Below are positions 1-5,599 of a stretch of DNA of 11,516 bases, one piece after another (within the stretch, counting starts at the first letter, position 1; the number at the start of each line of letters is the position of its first letter). A program made the translations under genes and the position numbers. The DNA is from Thermococcus sp. (GTDB taxonomy: Archaea > Methanobacteriota_B > Thermococci > Thermococcales > Thermococcaceae). The stretch is taken from the NCBI GenBank assembly GCA_021160985.1, contig JAGHBN010000050.1, positions 1-11,516 on the forward strand, read 5' to 3'. The notes under the pieces are model-generated. The model was not told the DNA's origin and made no database searches. It saw nothing but the letters and a program-made list of their open reading frames with translations.

Positions 1-15
1 CTCTGAGGTGGTAGC

Positions 16-1011
16 ATGCTCGTTGAAGAGTTAAGGGAGAGAACCCAGATTCCGGGAATTTCAGGCTACGAGGAAAAGGTAAGGGAGAAGGTAGGCGAGT
101 GGCTTGAGCCCTACGCCGATTACACTGTTGACACAATTGGAAACCTCATCGTCGAGCTCGGCGAGGGCGAGCCCAAGGGCATCTTCATGGCCCACATGGA
201 CGAGATAGGACTCCTGATTACCGGGATACGGCCAGACGGAAAGCTCACCTTCAGAAAAATCGGTGGGATAGACGACAGGCTCCTCTACGGCAGGCACCTC
301 GACGTCATTACCAGGAGCGGAAAGCTCGACGGCGTCATTGGGGCTCTACCAGTACACCTCAACCTCGAGAGGAAGTTCGATCCAGTGCCCTGGAACAGGC
401 TGGTAATAGACATCGGCGCCGAGAGCAGAGAGGAGGCGGAAGCTCTGGGAGTGAAGGTGCTCGACTACGCCGTCTTCAAGAAGCACTTCGCAATCTTAAA
501 CGACCGCTACGTCTCGACACGCTCCCTGGACGACCGCTTTGGGGTTGTTACCTTGGTCGAGGCGATAAAAGACCTGGTCGACCACGACCTCGATGGAAAG
601 TGGGTCTTCGCCTTCACGGTGCAGGAGGAGATAGGCCTCAAGGGGGCAAAGTTCCTGGCGGAGCGCTATTCTCCAAAGTACGCCTTTGCTATCGACTCCT
701 TTGCCTGTTGCAACAACCTCACCGGAGACGTCAGGCTCGGCGGAGGGGCCGTGATAAGGGCCGTTGACAACTCGGCAATCTACACCAGAAGGCTCGCAAG
801 AAAGGTCGCTGAAGTAGCATCGAGGAACGGGATTCCGCTCCAGGTGGGCGTCACAGGCGGCGGAACCGACGCCTCGGTCTTTCAGCACAAGAGCGAGGTC
901 TTAGCTTTGAGCGTTCCAATAAAGTACCTCCACAGCGAGGTCGAGACGCTCCACCTGGGCGACCTTGAGGCGCTGATAAAGCTAATTGAGGCTATAGCCT
1001 TCGAACTGTAA
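16..1011 (+). CDS. M42 family metallo-aminopeptidase
   Basis: A 331-residue cytosolic zinc/cobalt aminopeptidase of the M42 (TET/deblocking aminopeptidase, 'endoglucanase M') family. Family members form dodecameric tetrahedral particles that trim short peptides released by the proteasome and other proteases. Full length for the family. The expected ligands are visible: H60 and D62 in AHMDEIG, D172 in SLDDRFG, the catalytic E204 and ligand E205 in QEEIG, D227 in AIDSF and H306 in YLHSEVE. A glycine-rich GGGTDA stretch lies at 281-286. The ATG start is supported by a ribosome binding site GAGGTGGT at 5-12. The gene ends in TAA, followed three bases later by the TATA box of the next cluster, so it is probably not cotranscribed with the antitoxin. 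Family assignment is firm. The exact specificity (acidic, lysyl or leucyl) cannot be read from sequence. Confidence 0.95.
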   Translation: MLVEELRERTQIPGISGYEEKVREKVGEWLEPYADYTVDTIGNLIVELGEGEPKGIFMAHMDEIGLLITGIRPDGKLTFRKIGGIDDRLLYGRHLDVITRSGKLDGVIGALPVHLNLERKFDPVPWNRLVIDIGAESREEAEALGVKVLDYAVFKKHFAILNDRYVSTRSLDDRFGVVTLVEAIKDLVDHDLDGKWVFAFTVQEEIGLKGAKFLAERYSPKYAFAIDSFACCNNLTGDVRLGGGAVIRAVDNSAIYTRRLARKVAEVASRNGIPLQVGVTGGGTDASVFQHKSEVLALSVPIKYLHSEVETLHLGDLEALIKLIEAIAFEL

Positions 1012-1013
1012 AC

Positions 1014-1022
1014 TTTATATAT
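1014..1022 (+). promoter_or_regulatory. TATA box for the antitoxin-toxin-exporter cluster
   Basis: TTTATATAT lies immediately after the aminopeptidase stop codon and is preceded by an A-rich BRE-like stretch. Archaeal transcription normally starts about 25 nt downstream, which puts the start near 1043-1046. That is too late for the upstream in-frame GTG at 1037 and fits a short leader before the GTG at 1055. Confidence 0.65.
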
Positions 1023-1054
1023 CCCTGCCGATACAAGTGGGACTGGTGAGAAAA

Positions 1055-1309
1055 GTGGGACTGACTAAAGTTGACACCAAAGGAAGGATAGTCATCCCGA
1101 AGGACATCAGGGAGAGAATGGGCATAAAGCCGGGGGAGGAGTTCCTGATAACCGAGATAGATGGAGATACAATAATCATAAAGCGCTTCGACGTCAAAAA
1201 GATGCTCGAAAAAATGATAAAGAACGCAGAGGGCCTGAACCTCGATGAACTTCAGAAAGAAACCGAGAAAGAGGGGAACAGGGTTGCGAAGGAGCTCTAC
1301 GGCCTCTAA
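1055..1309 (+). CDS. AbrB/SpoVT-type antitoxin (VapB-like)
   Basis: A small DNA-binding protein of the swapped-hairpin AbrB/MazE/SpoVT family. These dimers bind their own promoter and, when paired with a PIN-domain nuclease, neutralise it. The motif TKVDTKGRIVIPKDIRE at the N-terminus is the classic AbrB fold signature, followed by GIKPGEEF and a lysine/glutamate-rich helical C-terminus that would contact the toxin. The GTG at 1055 (84 residues) is chosen because GGTGAG at 1045-1050 is a well-spaced ribosome binding site and the TATA box at 1014-1022 predicts transcription starting near 1044. In-frame GTG codons at 1037 (90 residues) and 1046 are alternatives; 1037 would lie upstream of the predicted transcript start. 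The 3' end overlaps the toxin reading frame, as is common for such pairs. Likely autoregulated with its partner. Confidence 0.88.
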   Translation: MGLTKVDTKGRIVIPKDIRERMGIKPGEEFLITEIDGDTIIIKRFDVKKMLEKMIKNAEGLNLDELQKETEKEGNRVAKELYGL

Positions 1310-1712
1310 ATTTCCTATCGATACCAACGTCTTCATAGCCGCGGTAAAAAGAGGCTGGACGGACACCACAGAGCTCTTACCCCACATTTTGTCGGACGAG
1401 AAATACCACATTGTTGGAAACGACGTTCTGCTGGCTGAATATTGGAAGTATGCCGAAAGGCTGAGTGCTGGGGACTTCTACGAGTTTCTTAAGCTTAGAA
1501 TGGAAATAGTCAACCCCACCCGGAAGGAGGTGCTTCGCGTCCTTCCTTACTTTCCTCCAACTCAAATAGCTGATGCTGTTCATGCTGCCACATGCCTGAA
1601 AACCGGAGCAACCCTGATAACCAACGACAGGCACTTTGAGAGGGTGGCTGAGGAAGGCCTGATAGAAGTGTGGAGCATAAGCGATGCGATACGGAAAATC
1701 CTGAGGAGGTGA
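1284..1712 (+). CDS. PIN-domain ribonuclease toxin (VapC-like)
   Basis: A PIN-domain protein, expected to be a Mg-dependent endoribonuclease toxin paired with the upstream antitoxin. The acidic active-site residues are visible (numbering from the TTG at 1284): D13 in PIDTNVF, E52 in LLAEYW, D97 in QIADAVHAA and D115 in ITNDRHF. That is the full PIN quartet, so the enzyme should be active. The start is uncertain. No ATG lies near the conserved N-terminus. TTG 1284 has GAGGGG at 1271-1276 upstream and gives 142 residues. ATG 1245 would give 155 residues with an unusual very basic extension inside the antitoxin frame. Either way it overlaps the antitoxin, implying translational coupling. Its stop codon lies inside the ribosome binding site of the exporter gene that follows. 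Confidence 0.85.
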   Translation: MRRSSTASKFPIDTNVFIAAVKRGWTDTTELLPHILSDEKYHIVGNDVLLAEYWKYAERLSAGDFYEFLKLRMEIVNPTRKEVLRVLPYFPPTQIADAVHAATCLKTGATLITNDRHFERVAEEGLIEVWSISDAIRKILRR

Positions 1713-1714
1713 TT
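1705..1714 (+). promoter_or_regulatory. Strong ribosome binding site deciding a TTG start
   Basis: GGAGGTGATT matches the complement of the archaeal 16S rRNA 3' end almost perfectly. It contains the stop codon TGA (1710-1712) of the toxin gene and is spaced correctly for the TTG at 1717. It therefore fixes that unusual start codon and couples exporter translation to the toxin. Confidence 0.75.
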
Positions 1715-1716
1715 CC

Positions 1717-2481
1717 TTGCTTAAGTACGTTGGCTACTTCGCAGTAGGTGTATTCATAGGCATCCTCGCGGCCATGTTTGGCCTCGGAGGTGGGTTCCTC
1801 GTAGTGCCGACGCTGAACTTCCTTGGCGTTGAGATACACCACGCGGTTGGAACGTCGAGCGCGGCGGTGGTCTTCACATCGCTCAGTTCGGCGATAGCGT
1901 ACGCAAGGCAGAAGAGGATACACTACAAGGCCGGCCTCCTGCTGGCCTCGACCGCTGTAGTCGGTGCCTACATCGGGGCGTGGATGACGAGCTTCATAAG
2001 CGCATCCCAGCTTAAAGTCATCTTCGGTCTCGCTCTCATAGTCGTTGCAATAAGAATATACCGCAAGAAGACGGCAGAGCCGACCGAGGTAAGGCTTGAG
2101 GACGTTGAGATCAACTACAAGCTGGTGCCCCTCGGCGGATTCTTCGCCGGAATAGCGAGCGGCCTCCTCGGCGTCGGCGGAGGGATAATTAACGTGCCCT
2201 TCCTGACGTACCTCGGCCTGCCGATACACTACGCCGTCGCTACATCAAGCTTCGCGATAGTATTTACGGCGACGGCAGGAGCGCTCAAGCACTACATGAT
2301 GGGCAACGTTGAAGTCCAGTGGCTCGTCCTCCTCGTGCCCGGTCTCATCGTCGGTGCCCAGCTCGGCGCGAGGATAGCGAAGAGGACGAAGGCAAGCGAC
2401 CTCAAGAAAGCCTTCGCGGTCGTCATGGCCCTGCTTGCCCTGAGGATGGTCCTGAAGGGCCTTGGCTTTGAGGTTCCGTGA
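1717..2481 (+). CDS. TauE/SafE family membrane exporter, copy 1
   Basis: A 254-residue integral membrane protein of the TauE/SafE (formerly DUF81) family. Characterised or proposed members export sulfite, sulfoacetate or other small organosulfur anions, but many are of unknown substrate. The typical two-repeat structure is visible. Each half begins with a hydrophobic helix carrying a glycine motif: GLGGGFLVVP at 22-31 and GVGGGIINVP at 152-161. These are followed by matching segments HHAVGTSSAAVVFTSLSSA (41-59) and HYAVATSSFAIVFTATAGA (171-189). A short hydrophilic loop at about 116-136 joins the halves; roughly eight membrane segments are expected. The TTG start is fixed by the ribosome binding site at 1705-1714. 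It appears to be the last gene of the antitoxin-toxin transcript and is followed by a terminator-like hairpin. A second homologue is encoded at 5600-6352. The substrate cannot be told from sequence. Confidence 0.9.
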   Translation: MLKYVGYFAVGVFIGILAAMFGLGGGFLVVPTLNFLGVEIHHAVGTSSAAVVFTSLSSAIAYARQKRIHYKAGLLLASTAVVGAYIGAWMTSFISASQLKVIFGLALIVVAIRIYRKKTAEPTEVRLEDVEINYKLVPLGGFFAGIASGLLGVGGGIINVPFLTYLGLPIHYAVATSSFAIVFTATAGALKHYMMGNVEVQWLVLLVPGLIVGAQLGARIAKRTKASDLKKAFAVVMALLALRMVLKGLGFEVP

Positions 2482-2483
2482 GA

Positions 2484-2511
2484 CCCTTAAAAGGGCGTTT
2501 TTACCCTTTTT
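2484..2511 (+). terminator. Terminator after exporter copy 1
   Basis: A short dyad CCCTTAAAAGGG (2484-2495) starts three bases after the exporter stop codon and is followed by two T-runs (T5 at 2498-2502, then T5 at 2507-2511). Archaeal RNA polymerase terminates at such T-rich tracts. The same TTAAAA core could also serve as a weak TATA element for the tiny reading frame at 2525. Confidence 0.5.
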
Positions 2512-2524
2512 ACACCCATTATCC

Positions 2525-2578
2525 ATGGGCCGCTTCAGAAAGAAATTTGACGCGAATAAAAAAGGCAGGAGAAGCTAA
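2525..2578 (+). CDS. Possible 17-residue basic microprotein (doubtful)
   Basis: A short ATG-initiated frame encoding MGRFRKKFDANKKGRRS, with 8 of 17 residues lysine or arginine, in the gap between two convergent genes. It has no ribosome binding site (upstream bases are CACCCATTATCC), so it would have to be leaderless. TTAAAA at 2487-2492 could act as a TATA element and would place a transcript start just upstream. The 3' end of the frame falls inside the terminator of the opposing gene. It may be chance. I list it because the composition is strikingly uniform for random sequence. Confidence 0.18.
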   Translation: MGRFRKKFDANKKGRRS

Positions 2579-2585
2579 AAGCTTC
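2558..2585 (-). terminator. Terminator of winged-helix gene copy A
   Basis: On the - strand a perfect hairpin with 6-bp arms (GAAGCT/AGCTTC, arms at 2580-2585 and 2571-2576) overlaps the stop codon. It is followed about 7 nt later by T6 (A6 on the + strand at 2558-2563). This looks like the end of the coiled-coil/winged-helix transcript. Confidence 0.55.
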
Positions 2586-3549
2586 ATTCAAGGACAAGCT
2601 CGACCCAGTTTTCTCTTCCGAGCTTGTAGACTCTAACAAGACCTCTCTCCTCGAGCCTCTTGAACATCCTCCACGCGGTTGTCTTGGGCAGTCCGAGAGC
2701 CTCTCTAACCCTGGCCTGGGGGGCCTTTCCACCGTTCTCGATCAGGAAAATTAGCGCCCCCCTCTCGTCATCGTTGAGGTCTTCCATGGCCTCTATTCTC
2801 TTCCGGAACGCCTCAAGGGCTTCCGGGTTTGATGCCTCCTCACTTCGAGTGCTCCATCCCCTCTGGAAGTAAACGTATCCGGCTCCAGCACCAACAAGTG
2901 CAACAACCAGTATAACCCACCATGCCCCACTTCCGCCAGAGCCCTCGGAGGATCCTCCAGCCGGTTGGGAAGAAGTGGTTGTTGTGGTTGTCGTAGTTGT
3001 GCCGGTTCCAGATGCTCCTGAGTCCCCTCCGGCTGATGAAGTGGTTGTGGTCGGTGTCTGTATTGGGACAACATACGAGACACTGATATTGCCAGCGGGC
3101 ATCACTATAACGTTGTCTCTGATTTCCATCGGGATGTCGCTCAGATCAACGATCACCGAGTCCGCGGGAAGTGATATCTGGACGGGGATAGGACTCTCAA
3201 GGGATACCGTCCAGACCGGACCGTCCTTGGAGGTGAGGTCGGGAGTGTAGTAAGAAATGGTTATGAAGCTGGCGTTTTCAAAATAGACCGTTACAGTGTC
3301 CCCGTTCATTTCCACAGGGAGGACATTTCCGTTCTCATCAACCGCAATGAGGCCCTCCACGTATTCTCCAAGCAGGGGGATTTCGAGCGCGACGGTGTAG
3401 TTCGCTGTCGAGTAGGTTTCATTGACAAGGACGTAGCCGTCCTCATAGACTTCCAGTGAGAGTGATACGACTGACTGAGCCTCCATGGGGGCAACCAGTA
3501 ATAGAGCCAGCGTGAACGCGAGGATTAACGAGACCATTCTCCCTTTCAT
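2584..3549 (-). CDS. Membrane-anchored winged-helix regulator with extracellular domain, copy A
   Basis: A 321-residue single-pass membrane protein that appears to be a transmembrane one-component regulator. From N to C: a signal peptide (about 1-24); an extracellular beta-rich domain (about 26-162) with motifs IPLLGEY, YYTPDLTSKDG and VVDLSDIPMEI; a Thr/Ser/Gly-rich stalk (about 163-207); a hydrophobic transmembrane helix (about 209-228); a charged linker; and a cytoplasmic winged-helix DNA-binding domain (about 257-321) with recognition-helix sequence PKTTAWRMFKRLE. The ATG follows a ribosome binding site GAGGGATG. It lies 79 bp downstream of coiled-coil protein A on the same strand and is probably cotranscribed. 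It is a clear paralogue of 7960-8799 but has the long stalk that copy lacks. The architecture recalls haloarchaeal membrane winged-helix proteins. The target genes and the signal are unknown; regulation of its own cluster is my inference. Confidence 0.85.
   Translation of the reverse strand: MKGRMVSLILAFTLALLLVAPMEAQSVVSLSLEVYEDGYVLVNETYSTANYTVALEIPLLGEYVEGLIAVDENGNVLPVEMNGDTVTVYFENASFITISYYTPDLTSKDGPVWTVSLESPIPVQISLPADSVIVDLSDIPMEIRDNVIVMPAGNISVSYVVPIQTPTTTTSSAGGDSGASGTGTTTTTTTTTSSQPAGGSSEGSGGSGAWWVILVVALVGAGAGYVYFQRGWSTRSEEASNPEALEAFRKRIEAMEDLNDDERGALIFLIENGGKAPQARVREALGLPKTTAWRMFKRLEERGLVRVYKLGRENWVELVLE
2929..3063 (-). repeat. Low-complexity Thr/Ser/Gly stalk coding region
   Basis: This stretch encodes residues 163-207 of the winged-helix protein, including two threonine runs (167-170 and a run of nine at 184-192, DNA 2974-3000) made of mixed ACN codons, plus glycine/serine-rich spacers. 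Such stalks on archaeal surface proteins are typically O-glycosylated and hold a domain away from the membrane. The region is prone to length variation. The paralogue at 7960-8799 has only a short linker here. Confidence 0.8.
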
Positions 3550-3628
3550 TCCACATCCCTCTGAGAATTTTAGCCGAGGGAGTCCTAAAAAGCTATCGAA
3601 TCAAAGAAAAGGCAAAAATCAGCAAACC

Positions 3629-4675
3629 TCAATGCCCGCGGCCCTTGGAGCCTTTCCCTTTGTCAGAATTGCCCTTAGGCCCACCCGCGGGCGTTTGTGT
3701 CTTCTCGTCCTTCTCGATCCAATTGAGGTGGAGTGCAGCCCTCTTGAGCTCCGGCATAGCTTCCTTTATGAGACGAAGCACTTCAGAGTACTTGCCCTCG
3801 CTGATGAGCTGTTCGAGTTGGGCCTTCAGCTGGTCAAGCTCCTGGGTTACGTTTTCTATGTCAGTCTCATTCACTCCCGGCCTCTTCTTCATTCTCTCAA
3901 GAGCTTTCTCTATGACTTCAAGCCTTGTTTCGAATGCCCTGGCCATCTTTTCAGCATTCTCTGCCGCAAACTGTTTGTGGAGGTTCCTGAGCTCCATTTC
4001 CAGCTGGGTTTTGAGGGCTCTGGCCTCTTCAAGGGCCGCATTTATGGCAGTGGTGTTGTTGGCTTCCGCGTTCTCAAGGAGTTTTGTGTAGGCGAGGCGG
4101 GTCTGGTTGTAGAGTTCAGTTACGTTGGAAACGTCAACTCCTTTCCTTTCAGCAGCCCTTATGAGGGCTTCCACGTGCTTGAGGTACTGAAGGGTTCTCC
4201 TTGCCTCGACCCTAACTCTTTCCATCTCCATCTCGCGCTCTGGTTTGGTGCTGAACCGGATGCCCCTGATCACTTCCTTATAGGTTTTCATGGCGAGTAT
4301 TGAGGTGTGGAGCGACTCTTTGTACTCCCCTTCCTCATAAAGAGCCTTCGCCTCCTCTGTAAGGTTCAGGGCCTGTTCATACAGTCCCAGGACTTCAGTG
4401 CCCACGTCCTCTGTCCCGTTGATCAGAGAGGACGTGTAGTTCTGGAGCCTCTCAAGGTTCCTGAGCAGGACTTCAGCAGCCACGCTGGTCGCGTTCACGC
4501 TTGGGTTCGTGACGTTCTCCTCAATCACAGTTGTGTTGTTTGCGGCGGATGTGTCGCCTGTGTCCGTGTCATTCCCGTCTGAGTCCATGTCCTCAGCAAT
4601 CACAGTGTAAGCCGGAACCAGGGAGAGCACCAGCAGGAGGATAATGAACCCCACCTTCAACTTCCTTCCCATCAT
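3629..4675 (-). CDS. Secreted N-glycosylation-rich coiled-coil protein, copy A
   Basis: A 348-residue exported protein of no family I recognise. A signal peptide (about 1-27, hydrophobic core FIILLLVLSLV) is followed by an acidic Asn/Thr/Asp-rich segment (about 28-65). Long charged helices with heptad-like patterning run from about 66 to 318. The tail is Gly/Lys-rich (GPKGNSDKGKGSKGRGH). About a dozen N-X-S/T sequons are present (for example at 46, 47, 54, 61, 79, 86, 104, 184, 190, 207, 269 and 275), consistent with a glycosylated surface or extracellular protein. The motif YEEGEYKESL..AMKTYK and the segment RKGVDVSNVTELYNQTRLAY match the paralogue at 6726-7928. The ATG at 4675 sits 6 nt after GGTGA; a second ATG follows directly. 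It has its own TATA box and is followed on the same strand by the membrane-anchored winged-helix gene, suggesting a functional pair. A ligand-binding or envelope-sensing role is inference only. Confidence 0.82.
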   Translation of the reverse strand: MMGRKLKVGFIILLLVLSLVPAYTVIAEDMDSDGNDTDTGDTSAANNTTVIEENVTNPSVNATSVAAEVLLRNLERLQNYTSSLINGTEDVGTEVLGLYEQALNLTEEAKALYEEGEYKESLHTSILAMKTYKEVIRGIRFSTKPEREMEMERVRVEARRTLQYLKHVEALIRAAERKGVDVSNVTELYNQTRLAYTKLLENAEANNTTAINAALEEARALKTQLEMELRNLHKQFAAENAEKMARAFETRLEVIEKALERMKKRPGVNETDIENVTQELDQLKAQLEQLISEGKYSEVLRLIKEAMPELKRAALHLNWIEKDEKTQTPAGGPKGNSDKGKGSKGRGH

Positions 4676-4705
4676 GACTCATCACCTGTTTGTGTCTAGG
4701 GAACA

Positions 4706-4715
4706 TTTGTATATG
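4706..4715 (-). promoter_or_regulatory. TATA box for coiled-coil/winged-helix pair A
   Basis: CATATACAAA on the - strand, centred near 4711, predicts transcription starting near 4685. That leaves a leader of about 10 nt carrying the GGTGA ribosome binding site (4682-4686) before the ATG at 4675. The 123-bp gap between this gene and the membrane protein gene upstream shows no other clear element. Confidence 0.55.
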
Positions 4716-4798
4716 AGGGATGCGGTGAAAAAGCAGGATACACAACGTTTCAGATCGTTCCATTGGGCTAAGGAACCCATTTTTGAGTTTCAAGAACA

Positions 4799-5494
4799 TC
4801 AGGAAGAGAGTAAAATCCTGATCGGGCCAATGCAAAAATCCCAACGCCTTTTGAAGTAGGAGTTAGGGATGTTGCCCTCATGGTGCCTCCAAAACTGTAA
4901 ATTGGCTTCAGGACAAGCCTGCGCGATGATGTGAACCTTCGCGGTAGTTATGACCTCCCCGCCCGAGATGCTCTGGAGGGCATCAACCTTCCGGCTGTGT
5001 GGGTCTCTCTTTTCCCTTTCCTTCAAACAAGCCACTTCAAAGAGAAGCGCTGTAATTACCATGAGCAACCACGCAATCACAAGAGGCCTATCATAGGGAT
5101 AGTAAAGCTCTCCAACCACAGCCTGGAGGAAGCAGGCTGGAGCTATCATAACTGCCAAAGCGAATGCCAAGACGCTACCGACTACGAACCCTAAGAGAGA
5201 GTGGGTAATTCCGATTTCCAAAAAGGCCATTCTGTCGGCAGTTAGGCCGATGTATACCACAATCCCCAGAAGAATTACGGTTACTGTGAGATGGGCGGGA
5301 CTAAGTCTTCCTTTCCTCCACCAGTGGGCCTCGAGGATAATGATCCCGAGAAGCCCTCCGAAGCTCGCCTCCATCCACGCGGCAAGGTCTCTGTAGAAAC
5401 CGTACGGAGCATCCCAATTGGCAAAGGCTATCGCTCCTGGCTGGGTTACCACAAAGATTAGGAGCACCATAAGCCAGTATTTTTTCCATCCCAT
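4799..5494 (-). CDS. Multi-pass membrane protein of unknown function
   Basis: A 231-residue protein not recognised as any family. An N-terminal hydrophobic segment (about 6-24, possibly a signal anchor) is followed by predicted membrane helices at about 43-57, 67-85, 96-122 and 137-157. A charged KEREKRDPHSRK stretch then begins a tail of about 70 residues. The tail (HIIAQACPEANLQFW.., ending YFKRRWDFCIGPIRILLSS) looks unlike the rest and unlike a typical Thermococcales cytoplasmic tail. It may be read-through beyond an ancestral stop, or a frameshift. The ATG is preceded by CTGATCAC, a partial match to the ribosome binding consensus, and by two TATA-like GTTTAAAA elements. It is divergent from exporter copy 2, sharing a 105-bp promoter region, and upstream of coiled-coil gene A, though that gene has its own promoter. 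The hydrophobic part is convincing as a gene; function is unknown. Confidence 0.7.
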   Translation of the reverse strand: MGWKKYWLMVLLIFVVTQPGAIAFANWDAPYGFYRDLAAWMEASFGGLLGIIILEAHWWRKGRLSPAHLTVTVILLGIVVYIGLTADRMAFLEIGITHSLLGFVVGSVLAFALAVMIAPACFLQAVVGELYYPYDRPLVIAWLLMVITALLFEVACLKEREKRDPHSRKVDALQSISGGEVITTAKVHIIAQACPEANLQFWRHHEGNIPNSYFKRRWDFCIGPIRILLSS

Positions 5495-5512
5495 TGTGAT
5501 CAGAATGTTTCA

Positions 5513-5528
5513 GTTTAAAAGTTTAAAA
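5513..5528 (-). promoter_or_regulatory. Tandem GTTTAAAA promoter elements
   Basis: Two directly abutting copies of GTTTAAAA lie upstream of the membrane protein gene. On the - strand each reads TTTTAAAC, a good archaeal TATA-like element. The outer copy (5521-5528) predicts a start near 5500, just before the ATG at 5494; the inner copy would give an essentially leaderless transcript. An exact tandem 8-mer could also be a regulator binding site in this divergent promoter region. Confidence 0.45.
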
Positions 5529-5560
5529 CTTTTTTGTCGAAATTGTAATTCGCCCGCTAA

Positions 5561-5570
5561 ATTATATAAA
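5561..5570 (+). promoter_or_regulatory. TATA box for exporter copy 2
   Basis: ATTATATAAA is a near-ideal archaeal TATA box, preceded by a purine-containing BRE-like stretch. It predicts transcription from about 5591, leaving a leader of about 9 nt before the ATG at 5600. With such a short leader and only a weak ribosome binding match, translation is probably close to leaderless. Confidence 0.7.
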
Positions 5571-5599
5571 CCCTCCCGAAAATACTGGGCTGATGCGGA

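Noticed and set aside
1510..2229. Long open frame on the - strand opposite exporter copy 1 (239 codons)
   Set aside because: It mirrors the exporter frame, its translation is rich in Arg/Glu/Tyr without folds or hydrophobic pattern, and it has no ribosome binding site. The + strand gene is certain.
2974..3000. Repeated GTT/GTG triplets considered as a repeat array or CRISPR-like element
   Set aside because: They are mixed threonine codons of the stalk in a coding frame, with no spacer structure.
3485..4303. Long open frame on the + strand opposite coiled-coil gene A (272 codons)
   Set aside because: Its hydrophobic, leucine/phenylalanine-rich translation is the expected antisense of a Glu/Lys-rich coiled coil. 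No promoter or ribosome binding site is seen.
4676..4690. GTGATGA on the - strand resembling box C of a C/D guide RNA
   Set aside because: No matching box D or internal C'/D' boxes at the right spacing; it is the ribosome binding site of coiled-coil gene A.
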